A stretch of 64,000 nt of DNA from Microglena sp. YARC (taxonomy: Eukaryota > Chlorophyta > Chlorophyceae > Chlamydomonadales > Chlamydomonadaceae), in the NCBI GenBank assembly GCA_022414725.1, contig CM039464.1, forward strand, positions 8,200,411 to 8,264,410. The letters are read 5' to 3'. Made by a program: the position numbers and the translations under genes. Of this stretch, positions 11,955-22,724 are shown in pieces. Each line of letters opens with the position of its first letter. Position 1 is the first letter of the stretch. The notes beneath the pieces are model-generated. The model had not been told where the DNA came from. It saw only the letters and a program-made list of their open reading frames with translations, and did no database searches.

Positions 11955-13110
11955 TCTGCCTTGAGAGCCTTCTTAAGTTCTTAGCATAGGCAGGTGTAAA
12001 ACAAGGAGATAATATCTCCCCACTTTTATATGGTCTCTTTATTGACCAATTGGACAAATTATTTTCAGATACATGTAGTGAACAGGATGGTATCAGAAAT
12101 TCAGAATTGCTGATAAATTTGCAGAGTAATTTTGTATGCCGATGATCTATAGCTATTATGAGCACAAATTCACTCATAACAGCTAATCACCGTCAGGCTT
12201 ACAGATTATGCTCAAATGCCTGGAAGAATTATCTCGATTTTACAAGATGGAAGTAAGCATATATAAATCTGAAATGGTAGAATTTAATACCTTATAAAAG
12301 GAAGAACAATATGTAAAGGTTAAAGGCCAATACCTTTCCATTAAGGGAAGTCTGTTTACTTAGGTTGTTTAGTTCTCTTTACAGGGAAGCACAGCAGGAA
12401 TGGCGGCACACACGATGCCGGTGAAAGACAACGTGCTGCCGCCAACAGCGCTATGCATGCACTCTGGAAACGGTGCAACCAGATGGATCTGGCAAATGCC
12501 GTTTGTATAAGTCATCTTTATGGCCTACTAATCCAACCTAGCATTAACTACGTGTGGGTGAAGTGTGGACTCCAGAAAGTCTGGGTAATATCAATACTCG
12601 GCATGGTCTCGAAGGAAAATGTGAAACTATTCAGAATTAGTGTGTCAAAAAGGCTCTTGGCGTTAGAGATTTCACCTCTACGGACTTGGTCCTTGACGAG
12701 CTCAATACATCACCTACATGGGTTCATTGGTTGGGAAAATGTATTGGCTTTTGGAATACTATCATAGACCGTAAGGACGACAATTTGTGAGAAGAGCCTT
12801 GCTAAAGAATGTTATAATGGCAAACAGAGATAGCAACAAACAATGTTGGTCTCATGCATTACTAAGATGCATTCAGAGATGAGGTGCTATAGACAATTTC
12901 CCTGATATTCTTTGAGATAACTAGACGTCACTGAGCAAGATTGACAGTAAAAGTGAAAAAGGCATCTCAAAAATAACAGACATTGACTGGCAATCCCTAA
13001 GCACAGTGGACCCCATGAAACTTGGTGATAACCAAGAAGTCGGTAGTAAATATATTACCTATGCGACTACGCAAAACATGACTGGCATGCCCTGGTACAC
13101 GGATGACTGA
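11955..13110 (+). pseudogene. LINE (non-LTR retrotransposon) reverse transcriptase remnant
   Basis: Fragments in shifting frames keep the order of a LINE reverse transcriptase. VKQGDNISPLLYGLFIDQLD (about 11994-12053) matches the G.rQGdplSPlLf.lfid motif. LYADDL (about 12135), the catalytic YADD box, is followed at once by a stop. A thumb-like stretch with YKMEVSIYKSEMVEFN follows. At about 12440-12560 SAMHALWKRCNQMDLAN precedes LLIQPSINYVW, the region that follows the reverse transcriptase in many algal LINEs. Many stops and frame changes show that it is dead. It cannot be assigned to a clade by eye, and the ends are not defined. Confidence 0.72.
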
Positions 13111-13373
13111 GGTGGACTCACAGCAGGCACTGGTCTACATAGTACATGCACTGAGAAAACAAGCGTGCATACAAACAGACAACAGAGAATACACATGCAA
13201 GGCAACCATCAGGATCAGGCCGCTTGGAACCAAACAGCAGGGACAAAAAGATAGGTACAGGCACACATAGCGACACAAAGGCTGGAAGGTAATCCCGGTG
13301 TCAGCCCCTAGCATGCAAAGAGTCATTACCACCACCACACCTTGTATGCTTTGGGCTGACACCGGGGTGAGCG

Positions 13374-13565
13374 CAATGATTCTTCTTTGAGCTACATGTA
13401 GCAGCCCACTCTCCCCCAGCTAAACCTGAAGGTAGCTAGTGTGACTGGAAGCTGGTTTGACAAGCATTCCTATCTCCATCTTCAAGCATTGGGTTTGACT
13501 CAGTGAGTAGCTGGCTGTCGGTGCTGGCAGGAAGCTGCCATGAGTAGCCAAAAAATGGAACAGTG
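13374..13565. mobile_element. hAT-like MITE (CACTGTTTC family)
   Basis: About 192 bp from CAATGATTCTTCTTTGAGC to the inverted end GCCAAAAAATGGAACAGTG. It carries the family's inner marks (AGCTACATGTAGCAGC, then GGGTTTGACTCAGTGAG). TGAGCG occurs immediately outside both ends, the remains of a target duplication. It lies between the LINE remnant and the H2B gene. Confidence 0.75.
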
Positions 13566-13740
13566 ATGAGCGACTGACGATTTTTTGGTTGTGCACCTGA
13601 CCCTCGTCCCAAGGGGTGATAGAAGAGCTACCACAGGAAGCCTCACAAGCTATACTGACACCTAACTCATAGCAAGCTGCAGAAATGTCGCCATTCAACA
13701 TGAGGGAGGGATGATGATGAAAAGGGGATCAAAGAAGAGT

Positions 13741-13756
13741 GGTGTTGAAAAACACC
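13741..13756 (-). terminator. Histone 3' stem-loop of H2B
   Basis: On the minus strand this reads GGTGTTTTTCAACACC: a 6-bp stem, a TTTC loop and the 5' GG of the metazoan/green-algal histone processing hairpin. It lies 36 nt past the H2B stop. Identical hairpins follow H2A, H3 and H4 in this window, supporting replication-dependent, stem-loop-binding-protein-type 3' processing. Confidence 0.93.
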
Positions 13757-13792
13757 GTTGTGTTGCTGTGGCAGCATATGCTCACATGCAGC

Positions 13793-14161
13793 TTAAGCGG
13801 AGGTGAACTTGGTGACGGCCTTCGTGCCCTCGGACACGGCGTGCTTGGCAAGCTCTCCGGGCAGGACCAGACGGACGGCGGTCTGGATCTCGCGGGAGGT
13901 AACAGTGGGCTTCTTGTTGTAGCGAGCCAGGCGAGCGGCCTCGGAGGCGATCTTGTCGAAGATGTCGTTGATGAAGGAGTTGAGGATGCCCATGGCCTTG
14001 GAGCTGATGCCAGTGTCGGGGTGCACCTGCTTCAGGACCTTGTATATGTAGATCTTGTAGGTCTCCGCCTTAGCCATCTTCTTGGCCTTCTTCTTGCCCT
14101 CCGCAGTCTTAGCGGGGGCGGCCTTCTTGGCGGGAGCCTTCTCAGCAGCTTTGGGGGCCAT
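13793..14161 (-). CDS. H2B: Histone H2B
   Basis: An intact 122-residue protein of the nucleosome core. A Lys/Ala/Pro-rich N-terminal tail (about residues 1-30; [18 protein letters not shown]) precedes the histone fold, beginning [20 protein letters not shown] and containing [20 protein letters not shown]. The C-terminal helix ends [20 protein letters not shown], whose lysine near AVTKF is the conserved ubiquitination site of plant H2B. Length and sequence fit green-plant H2B. The start is the ATG at 14159-14161, the only one ahead of the conserved tail. It is divergently paired with H2A through a 274-bp shared promoter and ends in a stem-loop, so it is a replication-dependent, intronless histone gene. 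Confidence 0.98.
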   Translation of the reverse strand: MAPKAAEKAPAKKAAPAKTAEGKKKAKKMAKAETYKIYIYKVLKQVHPDTGISSKAMGILNSFINDIFDKIASEAARLARYNKKPTVTSREIQTAVRLVLPGELAKHAVSEGTKAVTKFTSA

Positions 14162-14435
14162 GGTTGCAAGTTAGGAGTTTAGGTAGAGGAGAGGCGTTGT
14201 GGTGGGTGTACATAATAACGTTGCGACGCATTTGTAGTTGTACAGTCGGGGCTAGGGCCAGCGCGAACAGCGGATCAGCAGGACATTACCGAACTGGGTC
14301 GAAGGGAAGGGTCTAGATGGGCCTCGGATCAGCAGGACCTGTCGGGGTAGTATTTTATTCGCCATCGAATCAATTAACGCTCACTCGCCTCTTTCATCCC
14401 AAGTCTTAATAACAGTACCAACCAATCAAAACGCA
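14162..14435. promoter_or_regulatory. Bidirectional H2B/H2A promoter with two GGATCAGCAG elements
   Basis: The 274 bp between two divergent start codons contain GGATCAGCAG at 14272-14281 and 14326-14335. The same decamer occurs twice in the H3/H4 divergent promoter (22168-22177 and 22189-22198), and I noticed it nowhere else in the window. Its core GCGGATCA/TCGGATCA resembles the plant histone octamer CGCGGATC, so it is probably the S-phase histone element of this genome (inference). Confidence 0.75.
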
Positions 14436-14663
14436 ATGGCAGGCAAGACCGGAGGCCGTGGATGCAAGAAGTCCGTTTCCCGCAGCTCGAAGGCTGGACT
14501 GCAGTTCCCTGTGGGCCGTGTTGCCCGCTACCTGAAGAAGGGCAAGTACGCCGAGCGCGTTGGCGCTGGTGCCCCTGTGTACCTAGCTGCTGTCCTCGAG
14601 TACTTGTGTGCTGAGGTTCTGGAGCTGGCTGGCAACGCTGCCCGCGACAACAAGAAGACCAGG
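14436..14663 (+). pseudogene. H2A: Histone H2A, 5' part (76 codons), cut by a retrotransposon
   Basis: This starts at ATG 14436 and encodes a normal H2A tail and most of the histone fold: [46 protein letters not shown] and [14 protein letters not shown]. It stops matching exactly at the CCAGG insertion site. Reading on into the LTR adds only Cys-Asp-Arg before TAA, giving a 79-residue product without the C-terminal helix and docking domain that contact H3/H4. The remainder lies at 20636-20797. The two parts add up to 129 codons, the normal H2A size. A non-functional allele is very likely unless the element is absent from other haplotypes. Confidence 0.96.
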
Positions 14664-15003
14664 TGTGACAGATAACGATCCGTCACCTGCGCTACCTCGA
14701 GGTGGCGACGACTTCCCCGAGGAAGGGGAGCTGACGGGACCTGTCTAGACGGTTACAACCGTTAAACTGGTCCGCGCCCTCGGTCAACGCGCCCTACGTC
14801 CGCGACTCGGGATATTCGCATCTCCAGCAACGGCTTAATGATATGCGAATGTCCAGAAGCATCAACGGGTTTATTCGCTGTACCGCGGGAGAATGTAGGG
14901 TACTTAAGCCGAGCTTGAGTGTCTGAGGCCAGAAAACAGAGAGGTTCAATTCCTTTCTCTCCTGATACTTTATATCAAGCTAAGACGTCTTTCAAACGTC
15001 ACA
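14664..15003 (+). repeat. Left LTR
   Basis: 340 bp, TGTGACAGATAACG to ACGTCACA. It matches the right LTR except for three single-base differences (near its first bases, at TTCGCTGTACC versus TTCGCTGAACC, and at CAAACG versus CAGACG) and the lack of an 11-bp GC-rich segment present in the right copy. It introduces a stop codon three codons into the H2A reading frame. Confidence 0.96.
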
Positions 15004-15005
15004 TT

Positions 15006-15023
15006 TGGTTTTGGAGCCTGTTC
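15006..15023 (+). other. Candidate primer-binding site
   Basis: TGGTTTTGGAGCC starts two bases after the left LTR, at the position where Ty3/gypsy elements carry a tRNA-complementary site starting TGG. I cannot identify the primer tRNA by eye. Confidence 0.55.
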
Positions 15024-15049
15024 CTTTCTTACCCGATTTTTTTCCCGCT

Positions 15050-16314
15050 ATGTCTGCCTCTAACGCTATGGACCATGATGGTCACGCTGACGACCTCGAT
15101 TCGTCTTCCACGTCCGAAATTATTCGAGTCGCCAGATTATCTGCGCTGGCTGACGCTCACATTTTGGTTGACCAATACAAGGACGCCATCAACTCGTCTA
15201 GGAAGCAGCTGCCTGTGTCGACGCTCCTCCTCCACCAAGCTGCAGTGGACCTCATCCGCAAGGACGAGGACGAGAAGGCAGCCCTCACCACGGCCGCTTT
15301 ACAGGCCTCCCTCGCCGAGGCTCGGGCCCAAGCCGCTGTGCCGTCCCCTCTCCAGGCCATGGAGACCCTGATGGCCCAGATGGCCTCCGTCATTGCGGTA
15401 AGAGCACCGAGTAGTACCCCTCGTTCGACGAAGATGACGATTCGACCGTGTCTATGGACGGGCACTGACGATAAGAAACTCCCTAGAGGGAAGGTTTGGG
15501 TGGCACACGTTGAACTTGTTCTGTGAGGTCAACGAGATGAAGGACACCAAGTTCTTGGCCTGTTTCTTTAGGGGTACTGCTTCTGATTGGTTCTTTCATC
15601 TTTGCAATGACCCTGCCCGCCCTCACGAACTCACCTGGGAGGAAGCCGAGACCGCTTTCCTCTCCTATTTCGACCCGAAGTATGGGAACGATGATCTCGT
15701 AGCCACCCAGCGCTTGCACTCCCACGCCATCACGCAGACCGACTCTGTTCGACACTACGCCCAGGTTTTCCTGACCGAAGTCCGAATCGCTGGTGGTCTC
15801 GACCTCAAGTCCCAGCTCGTCCTTTTCCGCCTTGGTCTGAAACCGACCATCGAATGCCGCTGCCCGCTCGCACCCTACCAATATTGGGGGTCGTTTCGAC
15901 ACGCTTGACCAACTCATTGACCTCGCCTCAAAGGTCAAAGACCGACTATCCACCATCGCACTACCATCTCTGACACCTGAAACCTCTGCTCTTGCTACGC
16001 AGTCCCACGCTAAGGTGCCGAGCACCCAGGCTCACGGCAGGCCGAGGCCAACGGGAGGCCCCGAGGGCGACTCCAAGAGGCAACGTGCCCCATCCTCCGA
16101 TTTTCGCCCCGTCCATACCGAAGAAGAGAAGTCGGCCCGCAGCCTTGCAATCGCCACCAAGCGAGGGTGGAAGCAGAGCAATGGAGCCCCATGGGACATG
16201 GCCTCCATCACCGCTGCTCGAGTGAAGAACTTATGCTATAAGTGCGGAATAGTTCGAACCTTCAACCCTGGGACTCCACCCAAGTGCCCACGATGCCCCG
16301 ACGAGAGGAATTGA
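15050..16314 (+). pseudogene. Retrotransposon gag (frame-broken)
   Basis: Gag would form the virus-like particle and bind element RNA. The start is ATG 15050 (MSASNAMDHDGHADD). An Ala/Leu-rich helical stretch follows, then the Retrotrans_gag core (NLFCEVNEMKDTKF, FFRGTASDWFFHL, LTWEEAETAFLSYFDPKY). The final part carries a degenerate zinc knuckle (LCYKCGI ... CPRCPDERN) and ends at TGA 16312-16314. To follow the protein one must change frame near 15490 and again near 15885, so it is not one open frame. The knuckle lacks the usual histidine spacing. Confidence 0.85.
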
Positions 16315-16561
16315 GACGTCGGTCGGCCAACTCAGAAATTAGAGCCTGATGTTACCGTTATTTCTGAAAACCCCTGTGTAACGCTCTTTTTGGCCCAGAC
16401 CAATCTCCTTTGCCCCTTGCCTCACGGTCCCAGTGAAGTACCATCGATGGTCTTCCCGACTGCATTACCACCACCACCACCGATTCCGTGCATCTCGGCA
16501 TGCGCAACTTCGACGGTCCACGCGGACCAAGACACTGCCTTTTCGATGCCACTCTCTCAGG

Positions 16562-17401
16562 AGTAAAAGGAAAGTCCTCATCGACAGTGGGGCAGATGCG
16601 GTTTTTGTTTCCGCCAAGTTCCTCGCCACCGAAGGCTTCGCGACCTTCGCAGGTTCACCGGTCTACGTTCGTGTAGCTGACGGTTCAACAGTACTCACCA
16701 CGACTCGTGCAGATTTTACTCTCGACCTCGGCAAACACAGATCGAAGGTCAAGGGCGCGTATGTCCTCCCTACCCTCGGCCCCACTACGACAGCACTCCT
16801 TGGACGCTCTTGGATGCTCCAGTCGCGAGTTTGCCTCAGTTTCGAAACAACTCGTATGAAGGCGACCCTTCGGACACCTTGAAAAACAGACCAGAACACG
16901 GTGGAATTATATTCTACTCGCCTCGAATCGACACCGTACTCCATACCTGAGCTCGTGGCCTACACTCTCGCCAAAACCGCACTCTTCGACTCGGTGGTCT
17001 GTCACAGCCCAGGCTTGATGACCAACCAAACGCTCAAACGGTGGGTCCGAAAGCAGAAACAGAACCTCACTTGCTTCGAAGTGGTCGTTACCCAGCTCGA
17101 CGGTAGCGACGATGCATTCGTTCTTAACGCACGAACAGCCCAAATCGACCCCGATCGCACGACCCGACGTGATCAAATTGTCCTGAACTGTGAGAAAGAC
17201 TTCGCCAAGGCTTTCTCCACAGCCGACTCGGTCTCGGAATTACGTCCAGACACACCTCTCGCCTGCACACTGATCGACCCACTGACCAGCCCAAAATTCT
17301 CGAGAGGACACCGACTGTCCCCGGCCGAACTCCTCGAAGTCGAACAGCAAGTCAAGGACCTCCTCGCGAAGGGATTCATTCATCCGAGCTCGAGTCCTTG
17401 G
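16562..17401 (+). pseudogene. Retrotransposon aspartic protease and linker (interrupted)
   Basis: The frame contains VLIDSGADAVFVS, the catalytic D-S/T-G box of retroviral-type proteases, and ALLGRSWML, the usual downstream hydrophobic G.. motif. It is closed by TGA at 16880-16882, then continues in the same frame through a linker to GFIHPSSSPW, the start of the reverse transcriptase. There a one-base loss in a G run (TTGGGATC where TTGGGGATC would keep frame) shifts it into the next block. Confidence 0.85.
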
Positions 17402-20364
17402 GATCGCCGATCCTTTTCGTAGCCAAACCCGATGGCTCTTGGCGCATGGCCATTGATTATAGAAAACTCAACAAGGTCACGATTCCGAACCGATACCCGC
17501 TACCTCGCATCGACGATCTCTTCGACCAGGTCCGAGGTGCCAAGGTTTTCTCCAACCTGGACGTCCGAAACGCATACCACAACATACGCTTACACGATTC
17601 AGACGTACCGAAAACTGCGTTCATTACCCCCATGGGGCTCTACGAATTCAAGGTCCTACCGTTCGGACTCGCCAACGCTCCCTCCGCCTTTACGAAGGTT
17701 ATGAACACGGTGTTCTGCGACCTCATCGGCAAATTTGTCGTTATCTACTTGGACGATATCCTGATTTTCAGTAGTAACGACGATGAGCACGAAAAACACC
17801 TTCGGATTGTTCTCCAGCGCTTGGAAGATAATCACCTCTTCATCAAACGGGAGAAATGCAGCTTTTTCCAACCGGAGGTTAAATACCTTGGACATGTGCT
17901 ATCGGGTGATGGCATTCGAGTCAACGAAACCAAAGTCAAGGCAGTCGTTGCTTGGCCTACACCGACGTGCTCGAAGCACATACAACAGTTCCTTGGACTC
18001 GCCAACTTTTTCCGCAAATTCATCCAAGGATACTCCTCGCTCGCTGCCCCTCTGACCGCTATCGCAAACAAACACCACCCTGGGGTTGGATCGCCAATTT
18101 CAACGCCGCTAAAACCCCTCGGTAAACGGAATGCCGGACTACGGGGATCAGATTTCGCGACTATCTGGACCACCGACTGTCAAAGTGCCTTCGACGCAAT
18201 AAAAGAAAGCCTTACCAACGCTCCTCTGCTTGCCCACCCTGATCCTACGGAGGATTTTCGAGCTGTCACGGACGCTTCTATCGAAGGGACAGGGGGCGTA
18301 CTCCTTCAAGAGGGTCGGCCGATAGCTTACCATTCCCACAAATTCTCGAAAGCCGAACGCAACTATACCACGGGCGAACAGGAATTACTCGCCGTATACC
18401 TCGCGCTTAGGGAATGGCGATGCTATCTCGAAGGATGTACAGGCGCATTCGAGCTCGACACTGACCACGAACCACTTGTCTACCTCGCCAACCAACCGAT
18501 GCTTTCACGTAAGCAAGCCCGCTACATGGAATTTTTCTCGCGCTTCTCGAACATGAAGTGGAACCACATCGCTGGTCGTACCAATGTGGCCGACCCCTTG
18601 AGCCGACATCCGACCTTCTCGACTGCTCTAACGGTGGAACGGATCCATCCCGACGATCCTATCCACTCTCGCGAAATTTCCCCCGATATCTTACTCGCAT
18701 ACAAACGCGACTCTTGGTTCCGGTGTCCACGCAACACGCAACACCTTACCCTTCGCCCCGATGGCTACTGGGTTGGTTCAGGCCGCTCCAAACGTTCAGC
18801 ATCCGAGACGCAGATTGTGGTCCCAAATGGTAACGCCCTCAAGAGTCGCATCTTGTTCGCCTTCCATGATACCCAGCGTAGCGGGCACCCGGGGTTCGAA
18901 CGCACGTTCAACTCTATCGGCCGTTATTACTGGTGGCCTGCGATGCGCCTCGATGTAAACGACTACGTTCGATCCTGTCATTCGTGTCAATCGGTGAAGG
19001 CTTCACACCAGCGTAGCCAAGGCACGCTCCAACCGCTCCCGATACCTAACGCTCCATTCGATTCGTTGAGCATGGATTTTATCGTGGGCCTCCCCAAGTC
19101 AGAGGGGTACGACATGATCTTCGTTATCGTTGATCGACTTACGAAAATGGTCAAACTCGCTCCATGCAAGACGACCGATGGAGCAGAACAGATTGCGAAA
19201 ATCTTCCACCGCATCATCCTCAGCGAACAAGAGACCCCGACCTCCCTTATCACCGATCGAGACGTCAAATTCACGAGCACTTTCTGGAAGACGATCCAGT
19301 CTCTCTGTACCATCGAACCCGGGATGTCGACGGCGTTTCATCCACAGACTGAATGTCAAACCGAACGAATGAACAGTGTTCTCGAGGATACTCTCCGTCA
19401 CTTTACGTCAACGACACAGAAAAATTGGTCTCAACTCCTCCCGAACGCGCAATTTGCTATCAACAACTCGTACAACAGTAGCATTCGCGATTTTCCGTTC
19501 CGCCTCCTCTATGGACGATACCCACGAGTCGCTCTTCAGCCTCCCGATACGATACTCCCACATGACAGCCCACAGGCGGTGTCTTGGGTCGAACACATGA
19601 CCAACGCTTTGGACTGTGCGAAAAAGGCCCTTCAGGCGGCCTAAGATCGACAACGCACGTACGCTAACCAGCATCGCCGACCAGTCACCTTCCTTATCGG
19701 CCAGGAAGTCATGCTCTCTACGAAACATCTGAAATATTGGCCAGGTCGGGCTCGCAAGCTCCTCCCTCGTTTCGTGGGACCGTTCCCCGTCACTCGTGTC
19801 TACGATAAGCACGGTGAAACCCTCGCTGCTACCCTCGACCTTCCCGTTGGATGGCGTATTCATCCCACGTTTCACGTGTCCTTACTCAAGGCTTACGTCC
19901 CCGATGGATCCCCGATGATCCGCCCGAACCCCGATCATTTCCGGACTACTGACGAGCCAGTCTATGAAATCGGAAAAGTGGTCGACCACAAAATCGAATC
20001 TGGACTCCTCCGCTACTACGTTCAGTGGCTGCACTCTGATCACGTCCATACGTGGGAACTCGAATCCGACCTTGCAGGTCCCTGTGCCACCGACATCGAC
20101 ATGTACTGGCGCCAAAATCCCGACCGCTCACGACCTATCGATCTCCCACCCGTCCCTGATCCGCACGCGCCGGTCCACCCCCGCACTCGTCGCGAGGCCT
20201 CGACAGAAACCCCTGACGAGTACGTCCAACGAACAAGCACACGACTTCGGGAGAAGTCGCGAGCTAGAGAGGGGGGAAATGTGACAAATAACGATCCGTC
20301 ACCTGCGCTACCTCGAGGTGGCGACGACTTCCCCGAGGAAGGGGAGCTGACGGGACCTGTCTAG
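17398..20364 (+). pseudogene. Retrotransposon pol: reverse transcriptase, RNase H, integrase, chromodomain
   Basis: Reverse transcriptase: GSWRMAIDYRKLN, LPFGLANAPSAF and the catalytic YLDDILIFS (about 17750). RNase H: AVTDASIEGTGGVL to ELDTDHEPLVY (about 18260-18490). Integrase: an HHCC-type zinc region ending CHSCQ (about 18870-18990), then catalytic residues in SMDFIVGLP, LITDRDVKF and TERMNSVLED (about 19070-19390). A single TAA at 19642-19644 interrupts the same frame, where a Gln codon (CAA) would be expected. After it come a GPY/F-like segment (FVGPFPVTRVYD) and a chromo-like domain (VYEIGKVVDH, YYVQWLHSDHVHTWE; about 19960-20080). The frame terminates inside the right LTR. Chromodomains of such integrases bind modified histones and direct integration. 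Confidence 0.93.
20266..20279 (+). other. Polypurine tract
   Basis: AGAGAGGGGGGAAA lies directly before the right LTR, the standard plus-strand primer site of LTR retrotransposons. Confidence 0.85.
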
Positions 20365-20630
20365 ACGGTTACAACCGTTAAACTGGTCCGCGCCCTCGGT
20401 CAACGCGCCCTTCGCGCGCCCTACGTCCGCGACTCGGGATATTCGCATCTCCAGCAACGGCTTAATGATATGCGAATGTCCAGAAGCATCAACGGGTTTA
20501 TTCGCTGAACCGCGGGAGAATGTAGGGTACTTAAGCCGAGCTTGAGTGTCTGAGGCCAGAAAACAGAGAGGTTCAATTCCTTTCTCTCCTGATACTTTAT
20601 ATCAAGCTAAGACGTCTTTCAGACGTCACA
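20280..20630 (+). repeat. Right LTR
   Basis: 351 bp, TGTGACAAATAACG to AGACGTCACA, followed by the duplicated CCAGG. It contains an 11-bp GC-rich segment next to a GCGCCC motif that is absent from the left LTR. It reads in frame into the H2A 3' fragment, but that frame has no ATG. Confidence 0.96.
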
Positions 20631-20635
20631 CCAGG

Positions 20636-20797
20636 ATCGTTCCCCGCCACGTCCAGCTGGCCATCCGTAACGACGAGGAGCTGTCCAAGCTGCTGGGCTC
20701 CGTCACCATCGCAAATGGCGGAGTTCTGCCCAACATCCACTCAGTGCTGCTCCCCAAGAAGTCGTCCAAGAAGGAGATGGATTCCGCCTCCGTTTAA
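20636..20797 (+). pseudogene. H2A: Histone H2A, 3' part (53 codons)
   Basis: The continuation of the H2A interrupted at 14663: [20 protein letters not shown], then [20 protein letters not shown] and a short [12 protein letters not shown] tail. It includes the docking domain and C-terminal helix. The tail lacks the SQEF/SQ(E/D)phi end of H2A.X, so this was a canonical H2A. It has no start codon of its own and is stranded downstream of the right LTR, still with its processing hairpin 20 nt after the stop. Confidence 0.96.
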
Positions 20798-20817
20798 ACA
20801 GTCCAACCCATCCAACC

Positions 20818-20833
20818 GGTGTTTTTCAACACC
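20818..20833 (+). terminator. Histone 3' stem-loop of H2A
   Basis: GGTGTTTTTCAACACC, identical to the hairpins of H2B, H3 and H4. Its intactness agrees with recent disruption of the gene. Confidence 0.93.
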
Positions 20834-21587
20834 ACCGAATCCCCCAATACCCACGACGGTTATGTTATGACCAGACCAAACCTAAGTAAAGACCAGACCA
20901 AAATTTGGCATGTATGACGTTCAACCTGAAAACAATAAGCTAGGGTAGGTGTTTTTTTGAATTTCGCGCAGCAACCATGCTTTCTATGCCTAGTGGAAAT
21001 AGTCTCTAGGACAATTGGACCAACAAGCAATGCACCTGGTTATGTGATAGCGGTAGACAACGAGCAATAGAAAGGGGTGTCATAATATTTTGTGCCACAT
21101 CCTGGTCACATGGTAATTTTGTTGCATGGCTTTTCAGCCATTTTGACTGCTCAGCGTCTTCCACACCTGTCCCCCCATGCGATGCGTACAAAGCTCAAGA
21201 CCAGTCGGCGCAAGTGTCCTGTTGTGAGTTGGTGACGGCTGCTCTCCCTAAGGTGTGCACTTGTAGGCCGCAGCAGAGGAAGCTAGTTTGGAATTTTGGA
21301 TTATAGAACTTGGTTACATTCATTTTTTCGTTCCCTTTACATGGTTTGGGTATGATGAACTGAACTCCCAAGCCTACCTGGACATGTCGTAAACCCTACC
21401 TCTGCCCTTAACTATTCAACATATCCCATGATTGATAATCTAATGCCCTTAATAATTCAACACACGTCAGTTGGACAGATTATCAATCAATCAATGACAA
21501 CACGTATGAACCAAATTGTGTGATTTATAAACCTAAGTGACACTGAATGTCAATTGAGCGAGGATGATTGGAGACGTAGTGTATGGT
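20834..21587. other. Spacer between the H2A and H3 3' ends
   Basis: No gene or array seen. The two neighbouring genes converge here. ACCAGACCAAA is repeated near 20870 and 20893. Confidence 0.6.
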
Positions 21588-21603
21588 GGTGTTGAAAAAC
21601 ACC
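21588..21603 (-). terminator. Histone 3' stem-loop of H3
   Basis: On the minus strand it reads GGTGTTTTTCAACACC, 47 nt past the H3 stop. Confidence 0.93.
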
Positions 21604-21650
21604 GGTGGATTGCTGTTGCTGCTGTTCAGTGCAGCTCATGCTGAGAACAT

Positions 21651-22660
<1,010 letters not shown>

Positions 22661-22708
22661 ACGTCCCCCCTTTCCCCCTACCTGGGTTCAGTTCCCCAGG
22701 CTGCAACC

Positions 22709-22724
22709 GGTGTTTTTCAACACC
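22709..22724 (+). terminator. Histone 3' stem-loop of H4
   Basis: GGTGTTTTTCAACACC, 48 nt past the H4 stop; AACC precedes it, as at H2A. Confidence 0.93.

Larger units (their letters stand above)
14664..20630 (+). mobile_element. Ty3/gypsy chromovirus-type LTR retrotransposon inserted in H2A
   Basis: A complete element of 5,967 bp: 340-bp left LTR, gag, protease, reverse transcriptase, RNase H, integrase with GPY/F-like and chromo-like C-terminus, purine tract and 351-bp right LTR. The LTRs begin TGTGAC and end GTCACA. The host sequence CCAGG is duplicated on both sides (14659-14663 and 20631-20635). The domain order (reverse transcriptase before integrase) defines Ty3/gypsy, and the C-terminal chromodomain points to chromoviruses. 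The two LTRs differ by three substitutions and one 11-bp indel, so insertion was recent. The coding region nevertheless carries at least three frame changes and at least three in-frame stops, so this copy looks unable to make its own proteins, unless these are sequencing errors. Confidence 0.97.

Noticed and set aside
13135..13362. Small Cys-rich minus-strand frame at the end of the LINE remnant
   Set aside because: It overlaps LINE-derived DNA, and its Cys/Leu richness has no domain pattern.
20546..20797. A new chimeric gene in which the right LTR supplies the N-terminus of H2A
   Set aside because: The frame through the LTR is open but begins only at a GTG with no ATG, so translation is unlikely; noted as a curiosity.
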